Below, piece by piece: positions 51,234 through 59,502 of a stretch of 64,000 bases of DNA. The notes under the pieces are model-generated. The model was not told the origin of the DNA. It did not search any database and saw only the letters and a list, made by a program, of their open reading frames with translations. Both the position numbers and the translations under genes were made by a program. Location of the stretch: contig NZ_SADT02000002.1 in the NCBI RefSeq assembly GCF_004016445.2, positions 1,116,001 through 1,180,000 on the forward strand, in the 5' to 3' direction. The stretch is from Mesorhizobium sp. M2E.F.Ca.ET.219.01.1.1 (GTDB taxonomy: Bacteria; Pseudomonadota; Alphaproteobacteria; Rhizobiales; Rhizobiaceae). Numbering within the stretch: the stretch's first letter is position 1; the number at the start of each line of letters is the position of its first letter.

Positions 51234-51973
51234 GTCTCGCCTGCCAGGAACCACGCGGCCACCAGGCCGGACAGCGCGCCGGCCGCCACATACCAGGCGC
51301 CGGGCACGACGAGGTAGGTGAGCGCCGCTACCGCCAGGCTGACCAGCCAGGGCCGGGCGGCCGCGAAGCCCTTCCACATGCCTCGCAGCAGCACCAGGAA
51401 GACGGACGGGAAGGCCATCGCGAAGCCGTATTTTTCGACATCGCCGAGCACCGGACCGAGCGCCGCGCCGCAAGTCGTGAACGCCACCCAGGCGAGGTAG
51501 ACGGACAAGCCGGCGGCGAGATAGAAAGGCAGGCTGAAGGCCGGCCGCATGCCGGCGGCGGCGCGCCGCTGCGCATCCGCCAGGCCCACCGCCCAGCTCT
51601 CGTCGCACATCAAGAACAGCGCGGGAAAGACCTGGCGCTTCGGCAGGTGCCTGATGAATGGCGCAAGTGCCGCGCCCATCAGGAAATGCCGGCTGTTGAC
51701 CAAAAGCGTGATGGCGGCGATCAGCAGGATATGCGGCGGCGAGGTCCAGAGCTGGATCGCGGCGAATTCCGATCCGCCGGCGAAATTGAGGCCGGTCATC
51801 AGCGGCACCTCGGCGATGGAAAGACCCTTCTGCGCGGCCTGCGCGCCGAGCACCAGCGCGTAGGGGATGATGCCGAGAAGCATCGGCGTCGAGGCGGCAA
51901 GCCCACGCCGGAACTCGGCGCCGCGTCTTTTGGTGGTCCGGCCCTCGGGGAGGGCGATCTCGGAAACGCTCAT
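51230..51973 (-). CDS. azlC: AzlC family branched-chain amino acid exporter
   Basis: The 247-residue membrane protein shows FRRGLAASTPMLLGIIPYAL, LMTGLNFAGGSEFAAIQLW and LLVNSRHFLMGAALAPFIR, the marks of AzlC/YgaZ. With AzlD it exports branched-chain or related amino acids. ATG 51973 is chosen; the upstream frame runs into the promoter of the divergent Lrp gene, which is likely its regulator. Confidence 0.9.
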   Translation of the reverse strand: MSVSEIALPEGRTTKRRGAEFRRGLAASTPMLLGIIPYALVLGAQAAQKGLSIAEVPLMTGLNFAGGSEFAAIQLWTSPPHILLIAAITLLVNSRHFLMGAALAPFIRHLPKRQVFPALFLMCDESWAVGLADAQRRAAAGMRPAFSLPFYLAAGLSVYLAWVAFTTCGAALGPVLGDVEKYGFAMAFPSVFLVLLRGMWKGFAAARPWLVSLAVAALTYLVVPGAWYVAAGALSGLVAAWFLAGET

Positions 51974-52144
51974 GGCTTTGCTTTCGGCTGGCCCTGCGGC
52001 CAGCCGTTCTCCCGCTCGGTTGTGGGGTTGTCGGTCGCCGGACAATAGCCGAAACGCGCGGCAATCGGGTTGCGAAAATGCGCCATCTCTGCCAAGATTT
52101 GGCATTGGATGGCAATTTCAGGTGAGGAATTGGAATCTGGAACC

Positions 52145-52603
52145 ATGAAGCTCGATGAGATCGACAGACGCATCCTGCGCGCCCTGCAGCGTGACGGGCG
52201 CATGGCAAACAACGATCTGGCGAAAGAGGTTGGCCTGTCGCCCTCGCCCTGCCTGCGGCGTGTAAAACTGCTCGAGGAGGCGGGTGTAATCGACCGCTAT
52301 GTCGCGGTGCTCAACCCGGCCAAGATCGGCCGCGGCCAGACCTTCTTTACCCGAATCTGGCTGCAGCAGCAGGACGAGGACACGATCGAGCATTTCGCCG
52401 CCGAGGTGGCGAAATTCCCCGAGGTGATGGAATGCTATCTGATGCTGGGCGACTGCGACGCCATGGTGCGGATCGTGGCGGCCGGTATCGACGAGTACCG
52501 CCGCTTCCAGTCGGAGCATCTGAGCCGCATCAAGGGCGTGCAGAACGTCAAGACGGAGGTGCCCAGCCAGACGATCAAGCAGACTTCGGAGATGCCGCTG
52601 TAG
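52145..52603 (+). CDS. Lrp/AsnC family transcriptional regulator
   Basis: The 152-residue regulator has a helix-turn-helix (MKLDEIDRRILRALQRDGRM, NNDLAKEVGLSPSPCLRRVK) and the RAM effector domain (VMECYLMLGDCDAMVRIVA). It diverges from azlCD across 170 bases and most likely controls it in response to an amino acid. ATG 52145 is the natural start; the frame is open further upstream without need. Confidence 0.92.
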   Translation: MKLDEIDRRILRALQRDGRMANNDLAKEVGLSPSPCLRRVKLLEEAGVIDRYVAVLNPAKIGRGQTFFTRIWLQQQDEDTIEHFAAEVAKFPEVMECYLMLGDCDAMVRIVAAGIDEYRRFQSEHLSRIKGVQNVKTEVPSQTIKQTSEMPL

Positions 52604-52606
52604 GAT

Positions 52607-52775
52607 TCTTCCTTCTCCCCGTTCAACGGGGAGAAGGTGCCCGAAGGGCGGATGAGGGGCGGCGCGGCCTTTGGATCTCTGAGAGCCGGCGGCAGCGCAG
52701 CGACGACAAACTCGCGGGCTCGGCTCTGCCCCTCATTGCCCTGCCGGGCATTTCTCCCCGTATAGTGACGGGGAG
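52607..52775. repeat. Dispersed repeat with CTTCTCCCC..GGGGAGAAG ends
   Basis: A hairpin CCTTCTCCCCGTTCAACGGG at 52611 and a second ATTTCTCCCCGTATAGTGAC..GGGGAGAAA near 52750 bracket a central part with GCCCGAAGGGCGGATGAGGG. It is a different family from the TCTCCCCC one. It lies between the Lrp gene and the stress island. Confidence 0.7.
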
Positions 52776-52831
52776 AAAGGGGCGGCGCCGCCGATTTCGC
52801 CAATCGCCGACGCCTGCGCATCGAAAAGTCA

Positions 52832-53149
52832 TCAATGATGCGCGTGGCTCTCATTGCGCTTGCGCGTCGCCGCAGCCTTCTTCGCCGAAGCCGATTTGTC
52901 CGCCGCGGAGCGCTCGCTGGAGGCCTTGCCGCCCGTCCTGCCGCCCTTATGCGCGGCCGGATGGCCGGTGTGCTTGCCGCGTCCCGATCCGCCTTCCTTC
53001 TTGCCGCCGCCATCGTCCTTGTTGACGGTCGCCCAGGCCCGCCGCTCAGCTTCCTTCTCCGAGACGCCGCGTTTCTCATAGCCTTCGGCGATGTGGTCGG
53101 CCTTGCGTTCCTGCTTGTCGGTGTATTTCGATTTGTCGCCACGTGGCAT
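52832..53149 (-). CDS. Plasmid-stabilisation-like small basic protein
   Basis: The 105-residue protein begins MPRGDKSKYTDKQERKADHI, then EGYEKRGVSEKEAERRAWAT, a pattern annotated in rhizobia as plasmid stabilisation protein, followed by a Lys/Gly/Ser-rich tail. It is probably a stress-linked nucleic acid-binding protein rather than a plasmid gene. GGAGAAG lies just before the ATG. It is the last of four closely spaced minus-strand genes. Confidence 0.8.
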   Translation of the reverse strand: MPRGDKSKYTDKQERKADHIAEGYEKRGVSEKEAERRAWATVNKDDGGGKKEGGSGRGKHTGHPAAHKGGRTGGKASSERSAADKSASAKKAAATRKRNESHAHH

Positions 53150-53189
53150 TTTTCTTCTCCTTGTTGCGCTGAGTAAATTCGGGAAGGGA

Positions 53190-53387
53190 TTAATCGCCCT
53201 TCTTCTTGGCGACGTCGCCAAGGTCGGAGCGTTCCGGATCCTTGTTGTTCTCGCCGGCGGCATCGCGGTTCTCGTCGGGATCGTCCTTCGGCGGCAGGTA
53301 GCCGCGCGGCTTGTTGGCCTTCGGACCTTCCCAGCGCGGCCATTGATCGGACGTTCCAGCTGGTCCGTTCTTCGGTGAATTGCTCAT
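53190..53387 (-). CDS. Small hydrophilic hypothetical protein
   Basis: A 65-residue product rich in Pro, Asp, Lys and Asn (WPRWEGPKANKPRGYLPPKD), without a predicted fold, probably disordered. It lies 40 bases before the plasmid-stabilisation-like gene and 25 bases after the DUF3606 gene in the same operon. Confidence 0.7.
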   Translation of the reverse strand: MSNSPKNGPAGTSDQWPRWEGPKANKPRGYLPPKDDPDENRDAAGENNKDPERSDLGDVAKKKGD

Positions 53388-53412
53388 CCTTGCCTCGCTT
53401 TCCGGAGGGCGT

Positions 53413-53631
53413 TCAGCCTTCCGCCTTCATGGTTCGTGCGATCTCCAGCAGCTTAGCGCGGTCATGTCCGTGGTCGCGGATCAGCTCGCGCGCCTGCTTC
53501 GGCGACAGGTCGGTGTTCTCCGCCAGGAACCGCACGTCGGGATCGTCGCCGCCCTTGACGGGCAGCTTGCCGCCCGACGGCGCGTTCGCGGCGCCCGGCC
53601 GGTGCGGCATGTTGTCGTTTGCCTGGGTCAT
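53413..53631 (-). CDS. DUF3606 domain protein
   Basis: The 72-residue protein ends with the DUF3606 core: ENTDLSPKQARELIRDHGHD then RAKLLEIARTMKAEG. Related cores are found in this window at 59959-60144, 60673-60840 and 61271-61456. Function is unknown; the family is common in rhizobial stress regulons. It belongs to the four-gene minus-strand operon. Confidence 0.85.
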   Translation of the reverse strand: MTQANDNMPHRPGAANAPSGGKLPVKGGDDPDVRFLAENTDLSPKQARELIRDHGHDRAKLLEIARTMKAEG

Positions 53632-53676
53632 CTTGGGTCTCCAGTCATCGCGGATCTCCTTCGCTTCGGCGCCGTG

Positions 53677-54171
53677 TCAGTCCGCCGTCTCCGACTGCCT
53701 GCGGCGTGCTTCCTTCTTGCGGCGCAGCACCTCGTCGGTCCCGACGATGTCCTTGGAACCGCCGGTGATCGCGGTGGAAACTACGGCCGGCGGATCGCTG
53801 GCCGGAAAGGAGTCCTCGAGGCCCGACTGCAACTGCTCTTCCAGCGTGTCCGGGTCCTCCGAGCGGCCTTCCGTGCGGCGGCCGTCGATCTCTTCCAGGT
53901 CCTGCTTGGCGTCGGGATGCTCACGCGCGTTGCGCAGCGTCGACACGACGAGTTCGACCGCGAATTCCTTCATGGCCTCGGCATCCGGAGCCGTCACATC
54001 GGTCTCTTCGACCAGGCGCACCAGCGACTGTTCGATCCTGTCCAATTCGCGCATGCCCTGGCAGCGCGCCAGCTTTTCCGCCAAGGCATTGATCAGCAGC
54101 GGACCGAAGGTCGAATAGGCCTGCATGCGGGTCTCGTCGACGCGTTCGGGATGAAGAGTGTGCAAGGACAT
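53677..54171 (-). CDS. Hypothetical protein, first gene of a stress operon
   Basis: A 164-residue acidic, helical protein (TFGPLLINALAEKLARCQGM, RELDRIEQSLVRLVEETDV) with a disordered tail holding EEQLQSGLEDSFPASDPPAV, a segment met in several small rhizobial proteins. No enzyme motif is seen. A GGAAC-N16-AGTT site lies about 60 bases upstream. Three small genes follow within 45 bases of each other. Confidence 0.75.
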   Translation of the reverse strand: MSLHTLHPERVDETRMQAYSTFGPLLINALAEKLARCQGMRELDRIEQSLVRLVEETDVTAPDAEAMKEFAVELVVSTLRNAREHPDAKQDLEEIDGRRTEGRSEDPDTLEEQLQSGLEDSFPASDPPAVVSTAITGGSKDIVGTDEVLRRKKEARRRQSETAD

Positions 54172-54233
54172 TGTTGCCTCCGTTGAATATCCTGCGGCGA
54201 CGGCTGCCTGTCGCGGCGGCCGGTCCCAAGGTC

Positions 54234-54258
54234 AACTGGAGGACGGCGAAGATGTTCC
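54234..54258 (-). promoter_or_regulatory. EcfG-type promoter (GGAAC-N16-AGTT)
   Basis: On the minus strand GGAAC lies at 54254-54258 and AGTT at 54234-54237, 16 bases apart. The general-stress sigma factor of alphaproteobacteria prefers GGAAC-N16/17-CGTT. It stands about 60 bases before the operon starting at 54171. Confidence 0.6.
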
Positions 54259-54322
54259 ATCGAGGGATTGATCTCGCGGGGCGAATGAAATGGCGTCCGC
54301 GACCGCGGACGCCATTTTGAAC

Positions 54323-54538
54323 TCAGCGCTGGCCGCCCTTCCGGCCTGCTTCCGAGGCGCGCTGACGGTCTTCGGCGAAGTTGCCGCTGCCGCCCCTGTG
54401 CTGGCCCGCGCTCCGCTGACCCATGTTGCGGTCCTCGGCCTGCTGCTGTCCGCCGCCGCGATGCCGATCCTCGCGGTTCTTGTGGCTCTGCTGGCCGGCC
54501 TTGACGTGCTGTTCGTGGGTTCCGCCTTGATTGGGCAT
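54323..54538 (-). CDS. KGG-motif stress protein
   Basis: The 71-residue, very hydrophilic protein ends in GGSGNFAEDRQRASEAGRKG, the KGG/Con-10-like unit of stress-induced proteins (GsiB type); the rest is rich in Gln, His and Arg. It is probably disordered and protective. ATG 54538 follows GGAG by eight bases. A GGAAC-N16-TGTT site lies 75 bases upstream. Confidence 0.8.
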   Translation of the reverse strand: MPNQGGTHEQHVKAGQQSHKNREDRHRGGGQQQAEDRNMGQRSAGQHRGGSGNFAEDRQRASEAGRKGGQR

Positions 54539-54611
54539 ATCCAATTCTCCGTTGGTTCGGATTTTTCTTCAGGGGTGAAATCAAGGACGCGTTCGACATC
54601 CTTGAGTAAGG

Positions 54612-54638
54612 GGAACAAGTGCCCGCAACCGATGTTCC
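54612..54638. promoter_or_regulatory. Symmetric EcfG-type promoter pair
   Basis: GGAACA (54612-54617) and TGTTCC (54633-54638) are an inverted pair, so both strands read GGAAC-N16-TGTT. The minus-strand reading serves the KGG gene; the plus-strand reading points to the small membrane protein gene ending at 55088. Confidence 0.6.
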
Positions 54639-54863
54639 GGTCGAAATATTTCGTGACTCCGCCCGACTGAAGTCTGACCCGGCGGGCGCATTGGGCTGGC
54701 TTGTGCAACCAACGTGCTTTCTGCGAATTGGTGAGCGGCCGACGAGAAATCCCTTCATCGCCGGCCGTCCTGGTGCCCGTTGATCGCCCCCCGCGCAATT
54801 CGGCGGGCACCAATATCCACGAACAAGAAGGCCGCGAAGCCGGCCCCGGAGCGAGACGACGTT

Positions 54864-55088
54864 TTGACCTATATCTCTGCAAAGCCCGCGCGGCAGGCTG
54901 CCGAAACCCTGCCTGCCAATGACAACAACCAAGCCGCCCTTGCCGATCTTTCGTTTCTCGATGCCATCAACAACGACGATCAGATCGCCGACATCGCAAG
55001 GCGTGCCGAGCGTCTCGGCCATGTGACGCTGATCATAATGGCGATCGGCCTGACGGCCGCGCCGTTGCTTTACCTGATGCTTGCGTGA
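54864..55088 (+). CDS. Small protein with C-terminal membrane anchor
   Basis: The frame ending at 55088 codes for at least 74 residues with DLSFLDAINNDDQIADIARR and a final hydrophobic helix (HVTLIIMAIGLTAAPLLYLM). The start is uncertain: TTG 54864 gives MTYISAKPAR, TTG 54780 would lengthen it. Unknown family; tail-anchored membrane placement is inferred. Confidence 0.45.
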   Translation: MTYISAKPARQAAETLPANDNNQAALADLSFLDAINNDDQIADIARRAERLGHVTLIIMAIGLTAAPLLYLMLA

Positions 55089-55141
55089 GCCGTCCGGTCA
55101 GGCGTCCGGCTGGCCCGCGCCAACCTCCGCAAGGCGCGTTG

Positions 55142-56035
55142 CTATCTTCCGGAGAAGAACGCGTCGAGCGTGGCTGCGGTTTCGATCGGCGACGCCTCCG
55201 GGAAGAAGTGACCGCCGGGCAAGGCGCCACCGCTGACGTCGTCCGCCCAGTTCCGCCACTGCGCCTCCGGGCCGCCTTCCTCGACGTACCATTCGGCCAG
55301 CGCCCCATGCTCGCTCCATAGCGCCAGCAGCGGGCAAGCGATGCGCCGGCCGGTCTTCCTGTCGGCATGGTCATGGTCGCGGTCGAGGGACGCCGCCGCG
55401 CGATATTCTTCGCAAATGGCATGGATGTGCGCCGGGTCGCTGAGCGCCTCGACATAGAGCTGCCGCACCCCGGGCGGAAACGCGTCGGGCGACGATCCCC
55501 AGCCGGAAAGCGCATTGTCGACGATGGCATCGGCGGCGGCCGCAAGCATCGTCTCCGGCAGCGGCTCGGGTTGCGCCAGCAACGACCACGGCCAGTAGCC
55601 CAGCGCCAGCCTTGCATCGGCGCGGTCCCACGCATCGGCGGTGGGGATAATGTCGAGCACGGCGAGCTTCTCGACGCGGTCCGGATGATCGAGCGCCAGC
55701 CGGTAGGCGACACGCCCGCCGCGATCGTGCCCGGCGACCATGAAGCGCCTGAAACCCAATTTCTCCATCAGCACCACCATGTCGGCGGCCATGGCGCGCT
55801 TGGCATAGGGCGCATGATCGGCGGCCGATGGCGGGCAGGAGCTTCGCCCATAGCCGCGCAAATCGGCGCAGACGACAGTGAAATCCCGCGCCAGGCTTGG
55901 CGCCGCCCCGCGCCACATCGCATGCGTCTGCGGAAAGCCGTGCAGCAGGAGCAGGCCGGGACCGGCGCCGGCGCGGCGAACGAAGATCCTGGCCTCACCG
56001 GTGTCGATCTCACGGCTGTCGAAATCGTCGAACAT
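55142..56035 (-). CDS. Alpha/beta hydrolase, haloacetate dehalogenase-like
   Basis: The 297-residue enzyme has LLLHGFPQTHAMWRG, the Asp nucleophile in VAGHDRGGRVAYRLALDHPD, DIIPTADAWDRADARLALGY and the catalytic His in GGHFFPEASP, like fluoroacetate dehalogenases. The halide-binding His-Trp of that group reads Pro-Trp here (YWPWSLLAQP), so it may act as another hydrolase, for example on epoxides or esters. It stands alone on the minus strand. Confidence 0.85.
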   Translation of the reverse strand: MFDDFDSREIDTGEARIFVRRAGAGPGLLLLHGFPQTHAMWRGAAPSLARDFTVVCADLRGYGRSSCPPSAADHAPYAKRAMAADMVVLMEKLGFRRFMVAGHDRGGRVAYRLALDHPDRVEKLAVLDIIPTADAWDRADARLALGYWPWSLLAQPEPLPETMLAAAADAIVDNALSGWGSSPDAFPPGVRQLYVEALSDPAHIHAICEEYRAAASLDRDHDHADRKTGRRIACPLLALWSEHGALAEWYVEEGGPEAQWRNWADDVSGGALPGGHFFPEASPIETAATLDAFFSGR

Positions 56036-56071
56036 TGCTTGCCTCCGGTATCTCGACCGGCGCCGGCTGCC

Positions 56072-56305
56072 TCAGGTCCAGGCCGAATCCAGCGTCAGCG
56101 ACGCTTCGAAAATCTGGTGACGCTTTTCGTCGAGCACCTTGACCTTGATGGTCAGATGCCGGCCGGCCGGCATCTCGTCGCGGGCGACGTCGTGCAGGAT
56201 GCGCAATGCCTCCATGCCGGCGCGCTCACGGCTGGCGAAGAGCTGTCCCTCAGTGTCTTCCTGGCTGTGCTCGGCGTTATACAGGTCGAAATAGAAGCGT
56301 TGCAT
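56072..56305 (-). CDS. DUF6894 family protein
   Basis: The 77-residue protein starts MQRFYFDLYNAEHSQEDTEG and has SRERAGMEALRILHDVARDE, the pattern of DUF6894, a rhizobial family of unknown function. ATG 56305 is chosen over a GTG two codons upstream. It diverges from the Crp/Fnr gene. Confidence 0.85.
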   Translation of the reverse strand: MQRFYFDLYNAEHSQEDTEGQLFASRERAGMEALRILHDVARDEMPAGRHLTIKVKVLDEKRHQIFEASLTLDSAWT

Positions 56306-56468
56306 CGGCACGTTGAGTCCCCGTTCCGACGTTCAATTCGCGGACGCGATCATGGTTCCAAACACCTGATCCGGAGGCAGAATCTGCGATGCGCCGGCCT
56401 CGTGGTGCGGGATCGCTCGCAACCAGCATCGGCCTGCAGCGTTAGCAGTGACGAACAGAGGACGGCGG

Positions 56469-57188
56469 ATGCTGGAATCGCTTTATCTCAATCTCGGCCA
56501 GCACGATGCCCTCTCGGACGAAGAGAAAGCGTTGCTCACGTCGACCTTGTCGATCGAGAAATATTTCGGCGTGGGGGAGGATATCGTTGCCGAAGGAACC
56601 AGGCCGACCTACAGCACGCTGATCATCGACGGCCTCGCTGCCCGTTACAAGGTGCTGGAGGACGGGGGTCGCCAGTTCACCTCGCTGCAGGTCGCGGGCG
56701 ATTTCGTCGACCTGCATGCGTTCCTGCTGAAGACGATGGATCACGGCATCATCGCGTTGTCGCCCTGCCATGTGGTGGCCGCCGAGCATGGCAAGCTGAA
56801 GACGATCACCGAGCAGGCGCCGCATCTCACCCGATTGCTCTGGCTGGACACGCTGGTCGACGGCGCCATCCATCGCGAATGGATCGTGGCCATGGGGCGC
56901 CGCTCCAAGCTTTCCCATCTCGCGCATCTGATCTGCGAGCTGTTCGTCAGGCTTCAGGTGGTGAAGAAGACCCGCGACATGAGCTTCCACCTGCCGCTGT
57001 CGCAGGCCCAACTCGCCGACGTGCTGGGCTTGTCCGTCGTCCATATGAACAGGGTGATCGGAACGCTGCGCCGCCAGAACGTGATCAGCTGGACCGGCCA
57101 TATGATCACGATCCTTGACTGGGAGCGGCTGGTCACGATCGCCGAATTCGATCCGACCTATCTCAGCATGGCGCACGAGCCGAGATAG
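56469..57188 (+). CDS. Crp/Fnr family transcriptional regulator
   Basis: The 239-residue protein has an N-terminal cyclic-nucleotide-like beta barrel (KYFGVGEDIVAEGTRPTYST, LQVAGDFVDLHAFLLKTMDH) and a C-terminal winged helix (LSQAQLADVLGLSVVHMNRV, IGTLRRQNVI). It lacks the Fnr cluster cysteines, so it is of the unknown-ligand type frequent in rhizobia. ATG 56469 follows GAGGA; a GTG seven codons earlier is possible. Confidence 0.9.
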   Translation: MLESLYLNLGQHDALSDEEKALLTSTLSIEKYFGVGEDIVAEGTRPTYSTLIIDGLAARYKVLEDGGRQFTSLQVAGDFVDLHAFLLKTMDHGIIALSPCHVVAAEHGKLKTITEQAPHLTRLLWLDTLVDGAIHREWIVAMGRRSKLSHLAHLICELFVRLQVVKKTRDMSFHLPLSQAQLADVLGLSVVHMNRVIGTLRRQNVISWTGHMITILDWERLVTIAEFDPTYLSMAHEPR

Positions 57189-57211
57189 ACCGGGCAGGAC
57201 GGATCGGCCTT

Positions 57212-57511
57212 CTAGCTCCGCGGAACCTTGGAGCGCGACCACAGCTCGTCCAGCATGGTCAGCGCGGCACTCGGCGCGGCCGACCTCAGCAGACCCTGCT
57301 GCGCGGCGGCCTTCTTGAAGGCGGCAAAGGCGACGGCCGGCCGGCAGGTGCCCGCGATCGCGTCATCCACCAGCCGGACTGCTTCGAGATATGCCGGCGC
57401 TTCCTTGTTCTTCCATGTGCCGGCAAGCGCCTTCTTGGCCTCGGCAACCGTGGTGACCACCATCGTGCCGCCGCTGATGAAGCGGATGGTGAGGGGGAGG
57501 AAACGGCTCAT
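57212..57511 (-). CDS. DUF982 domain-containing protein
   Basis: The 99-residue protein begins MSRFLPLTIRFISGGTMVVT and has WKNKEAPAYLEAVRLVDDAI, CRPAVAFAAFKKAAAQQGLL, the DUF982 pattern known only from rhizobia and relatives. Function is unknown. A 36-residue membrane peptide gene lies ten bases upstream. Confidence 0.85.
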   Translation of the reverse strand: MSRFLPLTIRFISGGTMVVTTVAEAKKALAGTWKNKEAPAYLEAVRLVDDAIAGTCRPAVAFAAFKKAAAQQGLLRSAAPSAALTMLDELWSRSKVPRS

Positions 57512-57521
57512 CGAGTGGTCC

Positions 57522-57632
57522 TCACCACCCGAGCCATTCGCGCGTGCGCCAGGCAAGGCCGACAAAGGGCGCCGCGGTGATCATGGCGGCGGCGAGGATG
57601 AGAAGAGGGCTGTTGATAGGCAAGGATTTCAT
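57522..57632 (-). CDS. Small membrane peptide (36 residues)
   Basis: The product MKSLPINSPLLILAAAMITA then APFVGLAWRTREWLGW has one hydrophobic helix and a basic, Trp-rich end. It is too short to classify. It lies ten bases before the DUF982 gene on the same strand, which suggests co-transcription. The ribosome site is weak. Confidence 0.5.
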   Translation of the reverse strand: MKSLPINSPLLILAAAMITAAPFVGLAWRTREWLGW

Positions 57633-57719
57633 GATGCACCACAAGATTGGGATGGGCCTAAACGATGATGTCGCCGGTCGGTTGCATCCGGCCGGCCAGT
57701 CAGCACGACAAGCCTCAAT

Positions 57720-57896
57720 TTACATGTTGCTGGCGGGCCGGATCGGCGGCGCCGGCCGGTGCGGCGGCCGCGGACGCGGCCTGAGCGGCACGTCGGCGAG
57801 GGAAGCGCGGATCACCCTCACCGGGATTGGCGGCGCGGCGGGGCGCCGGCGCGACAAAGCGGCCGACAGGCTGCCGATGAAAATTCGAACGTCCAT
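57720..57896 (-). CDS. Small Pro/Arg-rich protein
   Basis: A 58-residue product (MDVRIFIGSLSAALSRRRPA ... PLRPRPRPPHRPAPPIRP). The ATG at 57896 has a very strong GAGGAGGAG site, which argues for a real gene. The composition suggests a disordered nucleic acid- or membrane-binding peptide. Unknown family. Confidence 0.55.
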   Translation of the reverse strand: MDVRIFIGSLSAALSRRRPAAPPIPVRVIRASLADVPLRPRPRPPHRPAPPIRPASNM

Positions 57897-58055
57897 TGGG
57901 ACTCCTCCTCGAGAGTCCCCCCAATGACGAAGGGTTAGCACCCTGGATCGGTCAGCCGCATTTAACTTTGATGTATGCCGGGCATCTCGGCAGGGGCGAC
58001 GAACCGCGGCCAACCTTTTTCGACGACATGCGTTGTCCCCTGAAAGGAGACCATC

Positions 58056-59093
58056 ATGCCGACCAGCAGCCGAACGAAATCAAACGCAGCCCAGAAATCA
58101 GTCGCCAGGGAGAAATCAGTCACCGGGGAGAAACCTGACACCGCCAAGACCGCGCGCAGGCAGCGCAGCATCCAGCGCCAGGTCGATGCCACCGATCGCA
58201 GCAAGCCGAAGCCGAAAGCCTCGGGCGCCATGCAGGCCGGCGCGCGCCGCTATCCGGTGCCGCCTTTCCCGAAGCAGCATCATCCCAAGCCCGGCGAGGA
58301 ATGGGCGATCGAGCCGGCGCCGCTCTATGACGCGCCGTTCTGGCAAGGGTCGGGCAAGCTCAAGGACAAGGTCGCGCTGATCACCGGCGGCGACTCCGGC
58401 ATCGGCCGCGCGGTCGCCGTGCTGTTCGCGCGCGAAGGCGCCGATGTGGCCATCGTCTATCTCAGCGAGGACCGCGACGCTAAGGCGACGAAGCAGGCGG
58501 TCGAGGCCGAGGGCAGGCGCTGCATCACCCTGCGCGGCGACGTCGCCAAACGCGCATTCTGCCGCAAGGCGGTGGCCGAGACGGTCAAGGCGTTCGGAAG
58601 GCTCGACGTGCTCGTCAACAACGCGGCCTTCCAGGTTCACTCGGCCGATTTCTCCGATCTCACCGAAAAGCATTTCGACACCACGCTTAAGACCAATCTC
58701 TACGGCTATTTCCACATGGCGCAGGAAGCCGTGCCGCAGATGAAACCGGGCTCGGCGATCATTAACACCGGGTCGGTCACCGGCATCGAAGGCTCGAAGG
58801 AACTGGTCGACTACTCGATGACCAAGGGCGGCATCCACGCCTTCACCCGAGCGCTCTCCGGCAATCTCATCGCCAAGGGCATCCGCGTCAATGCGGTGGC
58901 TCCCGGTCCGGTCTGGACGCCGCTCAATCCGTCGGAAAAAGAGGCGGAGGATGTTTCGCAGTTCGGCGCCCAGACGCCGATGAAGCGGCCCGCCCAGCCG
59001 GAGGAGATCGCGCCGGCCTATGTGTTCCTGGCCTCGCCGCAATGCTCTAGCTACATCACCGGCGAGATCCTGCCGATCATCGGGGGCTACTGA
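58056..59093 (+). CDS. SDR family oxidoreductase, general stress protein 39-like
   Basis: The 345-residue enzyme has a Lys/Thr-rich N-terminal tail of about 60 residues, then the QHHPKPGEEWAIEPAPLYDA stretch typical of GSP39/YhdF-like members, TGGDSGIGRAVAVLFAREGA for NAD(P), NNAAFQVHSADF, Ser in NTGSVTGIEG and YSMTKGGIHAF. Relatives are induced by stress. A secreted protein gene follows 16 bases later, so they form an operon. Confidence 0.9.
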   Translation: MPTSSRTKSNAAQKSVAREKSVTGEKPDTAKTARRQRSIQRQVDATDRSKPKPKASGAMQAGARRYPVPPFPKQHHPKPGEEWAIEPAPLYDAPFWQGSGKLKDKVALITGGDSGIGRAVAVLFAREGADVAIVYLSEDRDAKATKQAVEAEGRRCITLRGDVAKRAFCRKAVAETVKAFGRLDVLVNNAAFQVHSADFSDLTEKHFDTTLKTNLYGYFHMAQEAVPQMKPGSAIINTGSVTGIEGSKELVDYSMTKGGIHAFTRALSGNLIAKGIRVNAVAPGPVWTPLNPSEKEAEDVSQFGAQTPMKRPAQPEEIAPAYVFLASPQCSSYITGEILPIIGGY

Positions 59094-59109
59094 CCATCAG
59101 GAGGATCCC

Positions 59110-59415
59110 ATGAAGAAAGCGCTTCTCATAGTGGCCTTCGCTCTGATCCCGGCCGTGCCGGCGGCGGCGCAGACCGCCGCTCAACCGAAGGATCAACTGA
59201 CGCAGAACTGTCAGGTCAAGCCCGACGCTAACGACCAGCAGCAAAAGCAAAAGCAGGAGGCCGCCGCGGACGAGTTGTCGAAAAAGCTCGGCGATTGCGG
59301 CGGCGTGCTGAAGCCGCCGCCGACTGGCGACCAGAACGCGACGACCCCGCCGCCGACCGGCAGCGAAATGCCTATTATCAAGCCGGGCGAGGTGCCGCCG
59401 CAGACGAGCAAATGA
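59110..59415 (+). CDS. Small secreted Gln/Pro-rich protein
   Basis: The 101-residue product has a signal peptide (MKKALLIVAFALIPAVPAAA) and a hydrophilic body with Gln/Lys-rich (DANDQQQKQKQEAAADELSK) and Pro-rich repeated parts (LKPPPTGDQNATTPPPTGSE). Two Cys (NCQVKP, GDCGG) may form a disulfide. Unknown family; it is read with the SDR gene. Confidence 0.75.
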   Translation: MKKALLIVAFALIPAVPAAAQTAAQPKDQLTQNCQVKPDANDQQQKQKQEAAADELSKKLGDCGGVLKPPPTGDQNATTPPPTGSEMPIIKPGEVPPQTSK

Positions 59416-59502
59416 AACTTTCTGGGCAATCACTTTGGCCTGGCGGCGGCCGCAGGCGGCCCCGGTTAACGATGCTTCATAGTCAGCGCCTCGTGCTGGC
59501 GA

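Noticed and set aside
52832..53149. Plasmid maintenance region
   Set aside because: Only the family name suggests it. No replication or partition genes are present, and the context is a chromosomal stress operon.
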